64,000 bases of DNA from contig CAZZCG010000012.1 in the NCBI GenBank assembly GCA_964653145.1, forward strand, positions 32,242-96,241, in the 5' to 3' direction. Numbering within the stretch: position 1 is the stretch's first letter; each line of letters begins with the position of its first letter. The translations under genes were made by a program, and so were the position numbers. Of this stretch, positions 17,400-26,150 are shown one piece after another. This DNA is from Pseudocalidococcus sp964653145 (lineage in GTDB: Bacteria > Cyanobacteriota > Cyanobacteriia > Thermosynechococcales > Thermosynechococcaceae). Under the pieces are notes generated by a model that saw only the letters and a program-made list of their open reading frames with translations, was not told where the DNA came from and made no database searches.

Positions 17400-17419
17400 T
17401 ACAGTAATTTGGAAACGTA

Positions 17420-17449
17420 TTGACTGTTCAATTTAGCCCGATGTAACTT
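17420..17449 (+). promoter_or_regulatory. sigma70-type promoter for candidate 6S RNA
   Basis: TTGACT at 17420-17425 and TAACTT at 17444-17449, separated by 18 bases, form a good housekeeping promoter. The expected start is near 17455, exactly at the 5' strand of the closing stem of the structured RNA candidate. Confidence 0.5.
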
Positions 17450-17454
17450 ACATT

Positions 17455-17622
17455 CTCTCAGAGTTTAACAACCCCTGTTTGCTCTGGCCTCAAAGCATTG
17501 CTGAGGTGCCCTATAAAACGCGCAGGCCGAGGATGTCAGTGATTTTAATTTCCGGCCTAGTTCAATCGAACCAGATTCTACCCTTGAGAAACCTATGGCG
17601 AAAGACGGGCTTCCCTGAGATT
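17455..17622 (+). ncRNA. ssaA: candidate 6S RNA
   Basis: The stretch is non-coding and can fold like 6S RNA. The ends pair (TCTCAG 17456-17461 with CTGAGA 17615-17620); next, CCC/GGG and TTT/AAA blocks continue the lower stem. A hairpin CCTCA/TGAGG occupies the 5' half, a long arm is closed by AGGCCG/CGGCCT, and GTTC/GAAC makes a small 3' hairpin. Length (about 170) and promoter placement fit 6S RNA, the RNA that binds sigma70-RNA polymerase. I cannot run a covariance search, so another structured leader of the downstream gene is possible. Confidence 0.45.
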
Positions 17623-17695
17623 GACATTTCTGCGTGAGTTTGGCGGACAATCATCTGAAGGCTTTTTTGGATCCCGTTTCTTTCTGCTGACTGTG

Positions 17696-18646
17696 ATGAC
17701 CGATGCTTTGCCCATAACTTTGAAAACCATTGCCGTCATTGGGGATGTCCACGAGCGTTGGGATGATCAAGATCGGTTGGCTCTTGAGCTGTTGGGGGTT
17801 GATTTAGCCCTCTTTGTCGGGGATTTTGGCAACGAAGCCGTCCACATTGTCGAGAAAATTGCCCAGTTGCCACTCCCGAAAGCTGTAGTCCTGGGAAACC
17901 ATGATGCTTGGTACAGTGCAACGGATTGGGGACGACAAAAATGCCCTTACAACCGTCAGATTGAAGACCGCGTCCAAGACCAACTCAAACTGTTAGGCCC
18001 AGCCCATGTCGGTTATGGCTATCGAAATTTTCCTGACTTTGGCTTTTCCGTTGTTGGCGGGCGGCCCTTTAGCTGGGGTGGGCCAGAACTGAAACATCAT
18101 CGCTATTTACAGGAACGGTTTGGGATCAGTACATTGGCCGAATCTAGAGATCGGATTGTCGCAGTCGCCCACCAGGCCCCGTCCGAGACCCTCATTCTTA
18201 TTTCCCACAATGGCCCTGCCGGTTTAGGGGACACGCCGGAATCTCCCTGTGGCCGAGACTGGCAACCCTTAGGCGGTGATTTTGGTGATCCGGATTTAGC
18301 CGCAGCAATTCAGAACCTTAAGGCCGCCGGTAAAACGATTCCTCTGGTCACCTTTGGTCACATGCACCATCAGTTGCGCCACAGACGGGACCGTCAACGA
18401 ACTGCGATTGTGGTTAAAGATGGGACGATTTATTTGAATGCGGCGGTCTGTCCCCGAATCATAGACGCGGATTGGCTACGGTGGCGGACGTTTATGCTGG
18501 TTTCGTGGTCAGGGCAGGACATTATCGAGATTGACCAGGCCTGGGTGAATGTCTCAGAAAAAATCATTCAACGCCAATCCCTCCTCAACCAACCCCATCT
18601 CTTACCGTTTTTGCCCCAAACCCCGAGTGTATTGCCCAGAGGCTGA
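17696..18646 (+). CDS. metallophosphoesterase, TIGR04168 family
   Basis: 316 residues from ATG 17696 (MTDALPITLK). The frame is open further upstream to 17621, but that part overlaps the RNA candidate and has no family match. The metal-binding motifs of calcineurin-like phosphoesterases are present: GDVHERWDD, FVGDFGN, VLGNHDAWY, and GHMHH. TIGR04168 proteins are shared by cyanobacteria and plastids; their substrate is not established. The segment CPYNRQIEDRVQDQLKLLGP is typical of this subfamily. Confidence 0.88.
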   Translation: MTDALPITLKTIAVIGDVHERWDDQDRLALELLGVDLALFVGDFGNEAVHIVEKIAQLPLPKAVVLGNHDAWYSATDWGRQKCPYNRQIEDRVQDQLKLLGPAHVGYGYRNFPDFGFSVVGGRPFSWGGPELKHHRYLQERFGISTLAESRDRIVAVAHQAPSETLILISHNGPAGLGDTPESPCGRDWQPLGGDFGDPDLAAAIQNLKAAGKTIPLVTFGHMHHQLRHRRDRQRTAIVVKDGTIYLNAAVCPRIIDADWLRWRTFMLVSWSGQDIIEIDQAWVNVSEKIIQRQSLLNQPHLLPFLPQTPSVLPRG

Positions 18647-18805
18647 ACCAAAACCTCAACGACTTTCTAGAGGATGCAGCCGAAGCACTGACTCCACCAT
18701 GGCCCAGGCCCTATTAAGTTTGGGAACCTTCAATCCTTGGGGACAGTTTGGGAAGAAGCCTAGTTCAAAGTTGTTTAGTTTTCGTTGAGTCGAGTTTAGG
18801 CGTAA

Positions 18806-19351
18806 TTACAGGAATCTTTTCGCCAGGAAATAGGCACTGATGGTTTTGGCATCGGCAATTTCCCCAGAAAAAATAGCACGCTCCAACTCTGTAGGCGGCA
18901 TTATGACGACCTCAATATCCTCATCCTCGTCCTGGGCTGGTGGGGTTGCTAGTTTTTCTAAGTCCCTGGCTAAAAAGGCGTAAATCACCTCATCGGAATA
19001 GCCCGGCGCCACATAAAAATCTCCAAGAGATTCCCAGGCCTGGGCCCGATAGCCAGTTTCCTCCTCTAATTCCCGTCTGATTGTGATTGCTGCGGGTTCA
19101 TTGGGTTCGAGGGTGCCGGCCGGAAACTCCAACAATCGCCCAGAGGCCGCAAATCGATATTGACGCACCAAAACAAAATCACCGGCATCTGTGATTGGAA
19201 CCGCCACCGCCCCACCCGGATGGGCCACATAACCCAGATCTGAAACGACACCATTGGGCAATCGATAGCGGTTCATGGCAAAGGAAAACTTCCGGCATCG
19301 ACAAAAAAATTGGGGTTGGATAATCTCAGCGGGTTCAGGGGTGGGCTTCAT
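18806..19351 (-). CDS. Nudix hydrolase, ADP-ribose pyrophosphatase-like
   Basis: 181 residues from ATG at 19351 (MKPTPEPAEI). The longer open frame upstream overlaps the next gene and is not expected to be translated. The Nudix box is intact: G-x5-E-x7-REUxEE in GTLEPNEPAAITIRRELEEE followed by TGY. The preceding VLVRQYRFAASGRLLEFPAG is typical for ADP-ribose pyrophosphatases (NudF-like), which split ADP-ribose to AMP and ribose-5-phosphate. Substrate is inferred from this resemblance. It follows the metallophosphoesterase gene by 74 bases on the same strand. Confidence 0.9.
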   Translation of the reverse strand: MKPTPEPAEIIQPQFFCRCRKFSFAMNRYRLPNGVVSDLGYVAHPGGAVAVPITDAGDFVLVRQYRFAASGRLLEFPAGTLEPNEPAAITIRRELEEETGYRAQAWESLGDFYVAPGYSDEVIYAFLARDLEKLATPPAQDEDEDIEVVIMPPTELERAIFSGEIADAKTISAYFLAKRFL

Positions 19352-19425
19352 GGGGAATTCTGCAACCAGGGTCGGGTCAATACAATGCCTTTTTATCCTA
19401 GGGGTTGGGGGCACAACTTGAATGC

Positions 19426-20307
19426 TTAGGGACAAACCGCCACCGCCGGGGTTTCTGGGGAGGGAGTCGCTGGAGTAGCCGCAGTTAGGGTCAGAAACGT
19501 AATTTCTGGAGGACAATTCCACCGCCCTGGCCAATAGGAACCCAGGCCCCGATTCACATACAACAAATTTTGACCCACTTGATGTAACCCCTCGGCCCAC
19601 TCCCAATGCTGAACGGTGCGCTCACTGCCCTTGGTCACAGCACTAAATTTCGGCCGCCAGAGTTTGGGGAGTTTTCGCCGCAGGGGTTTCAGCAGTGCCA
19701 CCAGGGGCCCGAGCTTGGGAATTACCACCTGACCGCCATGGGTATGCCCCGACAACTGTAGATCCACCCGCCATTGTTGGAGAATTTTGGCACTGTCGGG
19801 ATTATGGGAGAGGACAATCCGGGGAATATGCGCGGGAATTTGGGCAAAAACGGGGCCAGGATTAAACTGAAACCCCCAGTAATCTCGCAGCCCCACCACG
19901 GCTAATTCTGGCCCCAGGGGATAGGCAATTTCATCCCAGAGAACCCGAATCCCGGCCGCTTCCAAGGCAGTTGTGATCATGGTTTGGGCGTTGGCCCAGT
20001 AGACATCGTGGTTGCCCAGGCTGGCATAGACCCCATAGCGGCTTTCGAGATGGCTTAATTCTTGGCTGAGTTCATGGATTGGGGTCGGATCATCGGTGAC
20101 ATAATCCCCAGTTAGGCAAATTAAGTCCGGTTGGGCCTGGTTAATCAGTTCAATGGCTGAGCAGAGGCGGGCTTTGGTTAAACTTTCCCCATCAAAATGT
20201 AAATCGGACAGTTGCGCTAGACATAACCCATCCCAGGCCTGGGGTAAATTTTCAATGGGTAGGGTCAACTGTTCAATACTTAAGTTTCCTGAGCGAATCC
20301 AGGCCAT
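19426..20307 (-). CDS. metallophosphoesterase, YaeI-like
   Basis: 293 residues. Calcineurin-like motifs: QLSDLHFDGES, CLTGDYVTDD, SLGNHDVYWA, VLSHNPD and SGHTHGGQV. The last and the ending LLYVNRGLGSYWPGRWNCPP followed by EITFLTL are those of the YaeI/YkuE group, which includes phosphodiesterases acting on membrane lipids. A strong Shine-Dalgarno AAGGAGGAG is just upstream of the ATG. It has no N-terminal membrane helix, so it is probably cytoplasmic or peripherally attached. Confidence 0.9.
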   Translation of the reverse strand: MAWIRSGNLSIEQLTLPIENLPQAWDGLCLAQLSDLHFDGESLTKARLCSAIELINQAQPDLICLTGDYVTDDPTPIHELSQELSHLESRYGVYASLGNHDVYWANAQTMITTALEAAGIRVLWDEIAYPLGPELAVVGLRDYWGFQFNPGPVFAQIPAHIPRIVLSHNPDSAKILQQWRVDLQLSGHTHGGQVVIPKLGPLVALLKPLRRKLPKLWRPKFSAVTKGSERTVQHWEWAEGLHQVGQNLLYVNRGLGSYWPGRWNCPPEITFLTLTAATPATPSPETPAVAVCP

Positions 20308-20485
20308 GCACTCCTCCTTACCTTGGCGGTCACACCCTAAGGACTTTGGCTAAACTGCGACAACCCATGCAATCTTCGGGCAAAATTTAGACCGCAGTCT
20401 CTACCCACCGACACCTTCATCCTAATATCCCCCTAATTTGGGCTGAATCAGGTTAGGGGCGGCTTAAGGCCAGGCCTGGGTTTGG

Positions 20486-20836
20486 TTAAGAGGCTTGTTC
20501 CGCTGGCTCAGTTAGGGACCAACGATAGTCAATTTTCCAGCCCGCTTGTTCACACTCATGTTCAAGGTTTTTTTGGAAGGCAACGGCCTTACGCAACTGG
20601 ACGATAATGTTCTGCACCTGGCTATAGGCTGGGGTTCCTGGCTTTAAACTTGGCATGGATTGCTGTTCTAAAAGCTGAAGCACCAACTCGTAATGCACAT
20701 GGGAGGGCAAAGCCAAGGTTTGATGCGGCGAAGGAGATGGATACACAGTTTTGTTAAACCCCAGAGGCACACTACTAATTATACAAAAGCACCCTAGTCT
20801 GAACTCCACAGCCATCGGGCCCAGGAATCTAGCCAT
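20486..20836 (-). CDS. DUF5340-like cyanobacterial protein
   Basis: 116 residues as the longest frame. The conserved core begins at LALPSHVHYELVLQLLEQQS (about residue 40) and continues KPGTPAYSQVQNIIVQLRKA, a small helical protein found across cyanobacteria with unknown role. The N-terminal 30 residues look unlike the family; GTG at 20744-20746 (VYPSPSPHQT) is a likely true start, giving 86 residues. No membrane segment. Upstream is the ABC exporter gene on the same strand, 111 bases away. Confidence 0.7.
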   Translation of the reverse strand: MARFLGPMAVEFRLGCFCIISSVPLGFNKTVYPSPSPHQTLALPSHVHYELVLQLLEQQSMPSLKPGTPAYSQVQNIIVQLRKAVAFQKNLEHECEQAGWKIDYRWSLTEPAEQAS

Positions 20837-20947
20837 TGGCCTGAGGAATCAAGCCACAGAGGCATAAAACCCTAAAGATCTAGGCAAAGATGACCATGAT
20901 GTTAAAGATTAAAATCGGCACACCATTGCAGTTTATGCGTTCTTTCA

Positions 20948-22933
20948 TCAACCTGAGGGATTTAGGACTGGCTCACCCTCGGGGGTATCGGTGCGATAAA
21001 GTTGCCAGGCCTGGTGGGAATCCAGCTCTAAAACGTATTGGTGATATTGCCGTAAACTATCCCGATGTCCAACACTGATGTAGCTGGTGGCCATGGCCTG
21101 GATGCGTTCATAGACCCGTTTTTCGTTCGCTAAATCCAGGGCACTTGTGGCTTCATCTAAAATGGCATAGGGACTCTGATTCAGTAAAAGTCGGGCAATG
21201 GCTAAGCGTTGTTGCTCCCCCAAGGACAAAACATCCGCCCAATCCAATTCCACATCCAGGCCCCCGACTCGATCTGGAAGATGTTCAAGGTTGACCTCTG
21301 CCAAGGCTTCAAGGATTTTCTGATCCGGTGTATTGGGTTCAGCGCTGGGATAGAGCAACTGAGTCCGCAACGTGCCCAAGAGCATATAGGGACGCTGGGG
21401 AAGAAACAAAACATCTCCCGGTATCGGCCGAATAATTTCCCCAGAGCCAGAATTCCACAGGCCGGCAATTGCCCGTAACAGAGAGCTTTTTCCCACTCCA
21501 CTGGGCCCCATAATTACCACCCCCTCTCCCGGTTCTAAGTTCAAGGACAGGTCTCGGACAAGGGTGCGTTCATAGTTGGGGGTTTGGACGGTGACGTTTT
21601 TCAAGGCCAGGCCAGGGGCTTCAGTTAACCTAATTTCTGGATGTTCTGTGGTTGCTGGAGTTGGTTCAAGAACTTCCGTAAACCCGGCCAGACGTTCAAT
21701 GCCGGCGATAAAGGCACTCAAATTGGTGAATTGGTCAACAATAATGGAAAGGGCCCCTAACACTTGGCTGAAGGCAAACCCAGCCTGGGAAATCGCGCCA
21801 AAGTCGATCTCACCTCGGAAATAAATCGGCGCCACAATTAAGGACGGCACAATTACAGTTAAGTAGTTATAGCCAGTGGTGAAGAATCCTAAATTTCGCT
21901 GCCAACCAATCAAAAGATTAAAGTTACGCAAAACCTCCACAAATCGTTGCCGAACCTGCAGTGATTCCTGTTGCTCCCCCCGATAAAAGGCAATGGATTC
22001 CGCATTATCCCGCACATGCACCAGGCCATAACGAAAATCCGCTTCCCGCCGTAGTTGCATAAAGTTGAGGCGAATCAAACGTTGCCCAATTAAGACCGTG
22101 ATAATGGTGCCGACAATGGCATAGACAATTAAGGTAATTGTGAGGGTTTGGGAAATAGACCAGAGAATTCCTGAGAAAGCAATTAAATCAATCACATTCC
22201 CCAAAATAATTAACAAAAAACCCAGAGATGTCCCGGTAAAGGCGCGAATATCCTCGGTAATCCGTTGATCAGGGTTGTCGATATCGGCCTGGGTTTCAAG
22301 TTTGTAGTAGGCGCGGTTTTGAAAATACTTTTCTAAAAAACTCCGAGTTAGCCAATCTCGCCACCGCAGCCCCAAGTAATCCCGGACGTACCGATAGATA
22401 ACGACAATGGGTGTCCCGACCACAAAGACCCCGGCATAGACAAACAAAAATCGCCAAAAGGTGGGTTGATCTTTATCCGCCAAGGCCGTTTGAAAAAACC
22501 GACCCACATAACTGATGATGACGTTCAAGCCACTAACTGACAGGGAAAGAAAGAGGAGTAATCCCAACAAAACCCAGGCCTGGCTCCGGGGAAGTGTTTG
22601 CCGACGCAAGAAAATAAAAACAGCAGCCGGAATAATCAGTGTGGCTAAGATCACCCCCAGGCCTGGCCCGCCTAAAATCCCTTGAATTGCCGTGGCTAAT
22701 CCTCCCCCAATCGGGCCAAAGCTATCCGGAAATGCCGCATTCAGGCCCAGGGTCACTCCACTCACGAGGGTAAACAGCACCCCAAACATGAAGGCCATGA
22801 TCAACAACAGCAACAGCAGAAAAACCGCCCCGCTCCGAGGAAAGTCCTGGGGGAAAAAGTAGGGTTGGGCAATGGCTAAAAACTGTCGCCAGGCCTGGGC
22901 ACTGAATTTGTGAGTCGGTTGAACCATGGACAA
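20948..22933 (-). CDS. ABC transporter, fused SbmA/BacA-type membrane domain and ATPase
   Basis: 661 residues. The N-terminal two-thirds hold eight or so membrane helices with the SbmA/BacA-like region (RWRDWLTRSFLEKYFQNRAY, DNPDQRITEDIRAFT, YRGEQQES). The C-terminus is an ABC ATPase with Walker A GPSGVGKSS, signature LSLGEQQRLAIARLL and Walker B YAILDEATSALD. This architecture is shared by peroxisomal fatty-acyl (ABCD) and bacterial BacA-related/vitamin B12 (Rv1819c-like) transporters. The cyanobacterial substrate is not known. A half-size transporter, it should work as a dimer. Confidence 0.93.
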   Translation of the reverse strand: MSMVQPTHKFSAQAWRQFLAIAQPYFFPQDFPRSGAVFLLLLLLIMAFMFGVLFTLVSGVTLGLNAAFPDSFGPIGGGLATAIQGILGGPGLGVILATLIIPAAVFIFLRRQTLPRSQAWVLLGLLLFLSLSVSGLNVIISYVGRFFQTALADKDQPTFWRFLFVYAGVFVVGTPIVVIYRYVRDYLGLRWRDWLTRSFLEKYFQNRAYYKLETQADIDNPDQRITEDIRAFTGTSLGFLLIILGNVIDLIAFSGILWSISQTLTITLIVYAIVGTIITVLIGQRLIRLNFMQLRREADFRYGLVHVRDNAESIAFYRGEQQESLQVRQRFVEVLRNFNLLIGWQRNLGFFTTGYNYLTVIVPSLIVAPIYFRGEIDFGAISQAGFAFSQVLGALSIIVDQFTNLSAFIAGIERLAGFTEVLEPTPATTEHPEIRLTEAPGLALKNVTVQTPNYERTLVRDLSLNLEPGEGVVIMGPSGVGKSSLLRAIAGLWNSGSGEIIRPIPGDVLFLPQRPYMLLGTLRTQLLYPSAEPNTPDQKILEALAEVNLEHLPDRVGGLDVELDWADVLSLGEQQRLAIARLLLNQSPYAILDEATSALDLANEKRVYERIQAMATSYISVGHRDSLRQYHQYVLELDSHQAWQLYRTDTPEGEPVLNPSG

Positions 22934-23051
22934 ATGCCGTAAATGCTCACCTGATTATATTCGTGATCCCCAAGTTAAAGCAGCGTAACCCATCAGCCTC
23001 CTGAACCCCATTGGCTAAGATAGAGGAGCACACCCGATTCAGGAGAAAATT

Positions 23052-23435
23052 ATGGCCCCACCACGACGCGTTGAACGGGTAGCAGAACAAATTCGCCGGG
23101 AAGTGAGTCAAATCCTCGTGCAAAACATCAAGGATGAGCGCGTCGGCCATGGCATGGTCAGTGTTACTGAAGTGATTGTCTCCGGGGATTTACAACACGC
23201 CAAAATATTTGTCAGCATTTACGGGACTGAGGATGTGCGAGCGGAAACAATGGCTGGCTTAAAGGCGGCAACGGGCTATGTTCGCAGTGAAATCGGCCAA
23301 CGGGTTCGGTTAAGGCGCACCCCCGAGCTGGTTTTTGTTGAGGATCGATCTTTAGAACGGGGAACAAAAGTGCTTTCCCTCTTGAATGAACTGGAACGCA
23401 ACCGCCCGCCGGAATTGGCTGAATCTGACGTTTAA
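23052..23435 (+). CDS. rbfA: ribosome-binding factor A
   Basis: 127 residues. RbfA binds the immature 30S subunit and helps 16S rRNA 5' end maturation, notably in the cold. The start APPRRVERVAEQIRREVSQI, the KH-fold core VTEVIVSGDLQHAKIFVSIY and GYVRSEIGQRVRLRRTPEL are clear family landmarks. An AGGAG is placed about 8 bases before the ATG. Length is normal. It is divergent from the ABC exporter. Confidence 0.96.
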   Translation: MAPPRRVERVAEQIRREVSQILVQNIKDERVGHGMVSVTEVIVSGDLQHAKIFVSIYGTEDVRAETMAGLKAATGYVRSEIGQRVRLRRTPELVFVEDRSLERGTKVLSLLNELERNRPPELAESDV

Positions 23436-23676
23436 TCCTCCGATTTCCCTCTGGGTTTTTTGGGCCCCGCGGGAACTCTGGCTAAGGCAGTGACTCGTGT
23501 CCTATTGATGGGTATGCCGCTGCCTTGAGCGCTGGTTGAAATCCCACAGGTCAGCGATTTTTTGGCGGGCTTTTACGTCCAGGGTCTGAGGATCTTTGGA
23601 TTCAAGACAATGGCTCCATTAAACTATCCAAAAGTTATGTTAATCACCTGGCCAGAAACAGTCTTTCCAGTGTCCA

Positions 23677-25545
23677 ATGTCCGAACCCCTGATTAAAAAT
23701 CGTGACCAATTAGAAGCCCGCTTAAAAGAGTTGCCCTTGGAGCCAGGGGTGTATCTAATGCGGGATAAAACGGATCAGATCCTCTATATCGGCAAATCGA
23801 AACGTTTGAGAAATCGTGTTCGGTCTTACTTTCGCCAACCCGCCACCCTTGGGCCGCGCCTGGAGTTAATGGTCTATCAAGTTGCGGATATTGAGTTTAT
23901 TGTCACGGACACCGAAGCGGAAGCCCTGGCCCTAGAAGCAAATTTAATTAAGCAGCATCAGCCCCACTTCAATGTTCTCCTCAAAGACGACAAAAAATAT
24001 CCCTACCTTTGCATCACCTGGTCCCACGAATATCCCCGGATTTTTATTACCCGCAAACGCCGCCTGGAAGCCCAAAAAGATCGCTACTATGGCCCCTATG
24101 TGGATACAAGGTTGTTAAGGCAGACACTTGGCCTGGTCAAACGCCTCTTTCCCTTGCGTCAACGCCCGCAGCCACTCTTCAAGGATCGCCCTTGCCTGAA
24201 TTACGACATGGGTCGCTGTCCCGGAGTTTGTCAAAAGTTGATTACCCCCGAGGATTACCGAAAAATCCTCCAACGGGTGGCAATGATTTTCCAAGGCCGG
24301 ACAGGAGAGTTAATTGATGCCCTGACTCAACAGATGGAGCAAGCTGCTGAGGTTCTTAACTTTGAATTGGCGGCGCGCTTACGGGATCAAATTGCCGGAT
24401 TGAAATATTTGGGAGCGGATCAAAAGGTAACCCTTTCCGACGATACGGTGTCCCGCGATGCCATTGCCTTAGCCGCCGATGACCACCAGGCCTGTATTCA
24501 GTTATTTCAAATTCGCTCGGGTCGCTTGGTCGGTCGGTTAGGGTTTGTCGCCGATGCCCAGGCCGGACAACCGGGTTTAATTTTGCAGCGGGTCTTAGAA
24601 GAACACTATGCCCAGGCCGATCCGGTCGAGATTCCGCCAGAAATTTTGGTGCAAACTGCCTTACCGGAAGCCGAATTTCTAGCGGATTACCTCAGCCAGG
24701 CCAAGGGGCGGAAAGTGACGATTACGGTTCCCCAACGTCAGGCCAAGGCCGAACTCATTGAAATGGTAGAGCGTAATGCCCTGATTGAACTGGCCCGCGC
24801 CCAAAAAGTGACTGACCGGAACAACGCCGCCCTCAAGGATTTAGCTGAACTTTTGGATTTGCCCGAACTGCCTCAACGGATCGAAGGCTATGACATTTCC
24901 CACATTCAAGGGTCGGATGCAGTCGCCTCACGGGTCGTGTTCATCAACGGTTTACCAGCCAAACAGCACTATCGCCGCTACAAAATCCGCAACCCTGACG
25001 TTAAAACCGGTCATTCCGATGATTTCGCGAGTTTAGCCGAGATTCTCCAACGACGATTTCGCACCTATCTCGATGATCCCAATAAAGAGCGGGTCGGGGA
25101 TGCCAACTGGCCAGATGTGGTGATGATTGATGGCGGTAAAGGGCAACTGTCGGCGGTGGTAAATGTGTTGCGGGATGGTGGGATTTTAGAAGATGTGAAA
25201 ATTATTAGCCTTGCCAAGCAACGGGAAGAAATTTTTGTCCCCGGTGAATCCCAGCCTTTACTGACCGAGCCCGAACAGCCCGGTGTTCAACTTTTAAGGC
25301 GCTTACGGGATGAGGCTCACCGGTTTGCAGTCAGTTTTCATCGGCAACAACGGTCAGATCGTATGCGACGGTCCCGCTTAGAGGAAATTCCTGGCCTGGG
25401 CTATCATCGCCAAAAACAACTCTTAGCCACATTTCGATCCATTGATTTTATTCGCACCGCTAGTGTGGCCCAATTAACAGCTGTGCCCACCATTGGCCCG
25501 CGCTTAGCCCAGCAAATCTATGATTATTTTCACCCAGCTCATTAG
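23677..25545 (+). CDS. uvrC: excinuclease ABC subunit C
   Basis: 622 residues. UvrC makes both incisions in nucleotide excision repair. The GIY-YIG nuclease (residues 16-95, GVYLMRDKTDQILYIGKSKR) makes the 3' cut. The UVR domain (about 205-240) binds UvrB, the RNase H-like domain (about 380-540, with GYDISHIQGSDAVAS and MIDGGKGQLSAV) makes the 5' cut, and helix-hairpin-helix motifs end the protein (LEEIPGLGYHRQK, VPTIGPRLAQQIYDYF). Full length. The 240 bases before it hold a possible stem (GGCAGTG/CGCTGCC at about 23485-23525) but no gene. Confidence 0.97.
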   Translation: MSEPLIKNRDQLEARLKELPLEPGVYLMRDKTDQILYIGKSKRLRNRVRSYFRQPATLGPRLELMVYQVADIEFIVTDTEAEALALEANLIKQHQPHFNVLLKDDKKYPYLCITWSHEYPRIFITRKRRLEAQKDRYYGPYVDTRLLRQTLGLVKRLFPLRQRPQPLFKDRPCLNYDMGRCPGVCQKLITPEDYRKILQRVAMIFQGRTGELIDALTQQMEQAAEVLNFELAARLRDQIAGLKYLGADQKVTLSDDTVSRDAIALAADDHQACIQLFQIRSGRLVGRLGFVADAQAGQPGLILQRVLEEHYAQADPVEIPPEILVQTALPEAEFLADYLSQAKGRKVTITVPQRQAKAELIEMVERNALIELARAQKVTDRNNAALKDLAELLDLPELPQRIEGYDISHIQGSDAVASRVVFINGLPAKQHYRRYKIRNPDVKTGHSDDFASLAEILQRRFRTYLDDPNKERVGDANWPDVVMIDGGKGQLSAVVNVLRDGGILEDVKIISLAKQREEIFVPGESQPLLTEPEQPGVQLLRRLRDEAHRFAVSFHRQQRSDRMRRSRLEEIPGLGYHRQKQLLATFRSIDFIRTASVAQLTAVPTIGPRLAQQIYDYFHPAH

Positions 25546-25909
25546 AAAACTTCATGAATTTATCCTAAGTTGACTGCGATAAAACTGTATTTCAAAGATT
25601 AACAAAACATAAATATTTTAGGAATCAATCCATAAACGTATGAATGGCTACAGTTTTCCCGCAATCCAGTCATGGAAATGGTTTGATCCCCGGTAATTTA
25701 TCGTGATTTTTAATCCATATTTATCTTGGGATCGTTGTCAGTTCTTTTTTTCTTGTTCATAATGGGGAGAGTTCCTGAAGAATTAGAAACACTTTTTTCA
25801 ATAATTCCATTTATTAAGTAACTTCAATTTGTATTGAGTTCTTTTACTTATGTGTGGGGTGACGTTTAAATCACGGTTTGGCTGGCTTGAACATTAAGGA
25901 TTATTTAAG
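25546..25909. other. AT-rich leader region before the zinc-ribbon gene
   Basis: 364 bases without a supported gene, much more AT-rich than the neighbourhood and almost free of the CCAGGCC motif seen elsewhere. It must contain the promoter of the 76-residue zinc-ribbon gene and the end of the uvrC transcript. I see no clear terminator hairpin, tRNA or known riboswitch. Confidence 0.4.
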
Positions 25910-26140
25910 ATGCAAACGATTCATACAATTCACTGTCCTAACTGTGGGCGCCCTGCGGAACGTCATTTTCTCCACCTAGATCGGATGAGTCGCACCCAAT
26001 GCCCCAGTTGTGACTATTTAATGGTGCAGTGCCTAGACAGTGGTCGGGTGATTGAAGCCTATGCGCCAGGGTTGCAGCGGGAAAAGTTTCGAGTTTCTCT
26101 GTCGAGATTTTTGCCAGTTTCAGTGGTGACTGCGACCTAA
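25910..26140 (+). CDS. small zinc-ribbon protein
   Basis: 76 residues. Two CxxC pairs, CPNCGRPAERHF (residues 9-20) and TQCPSCDYLMVQC, would bind one zinc ion. The rest is basic and ends without a membrane segment. Proteins of this kind are common in cyanobacteria, sometimes mislabelled PriA, and their role is unknown. It stands alone after a long AT-rich leader and is convergent with pcyA, 10 bases away. Confidence 0.82.
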   Translation: MQTIHTIHCPNCGRPAERHFLHLDRMSRTQCPSCDYLMVQCLDSGRVIEAYAPGLQREKFRVSLSRFLPVSVVTAT

Positions 26141-26150
26141 GCCCGGCCGG

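Noticed and set aside
17545..17600. tRNA-like T-arm sequence GGTTCGATTGAAC on the minus strand
   Set aside because: No acceptor or anticodon arms can be built around it; it fits a small hairpin within the 6S-like candidate better.
23436..23676. Possible structured RNA between rbfA and uvrC
   Set aside because: One 7-bp stem (GGCAGTG/CGCTGCC) is visible but there is no further consistent fold, promoter or match to a known RNA.
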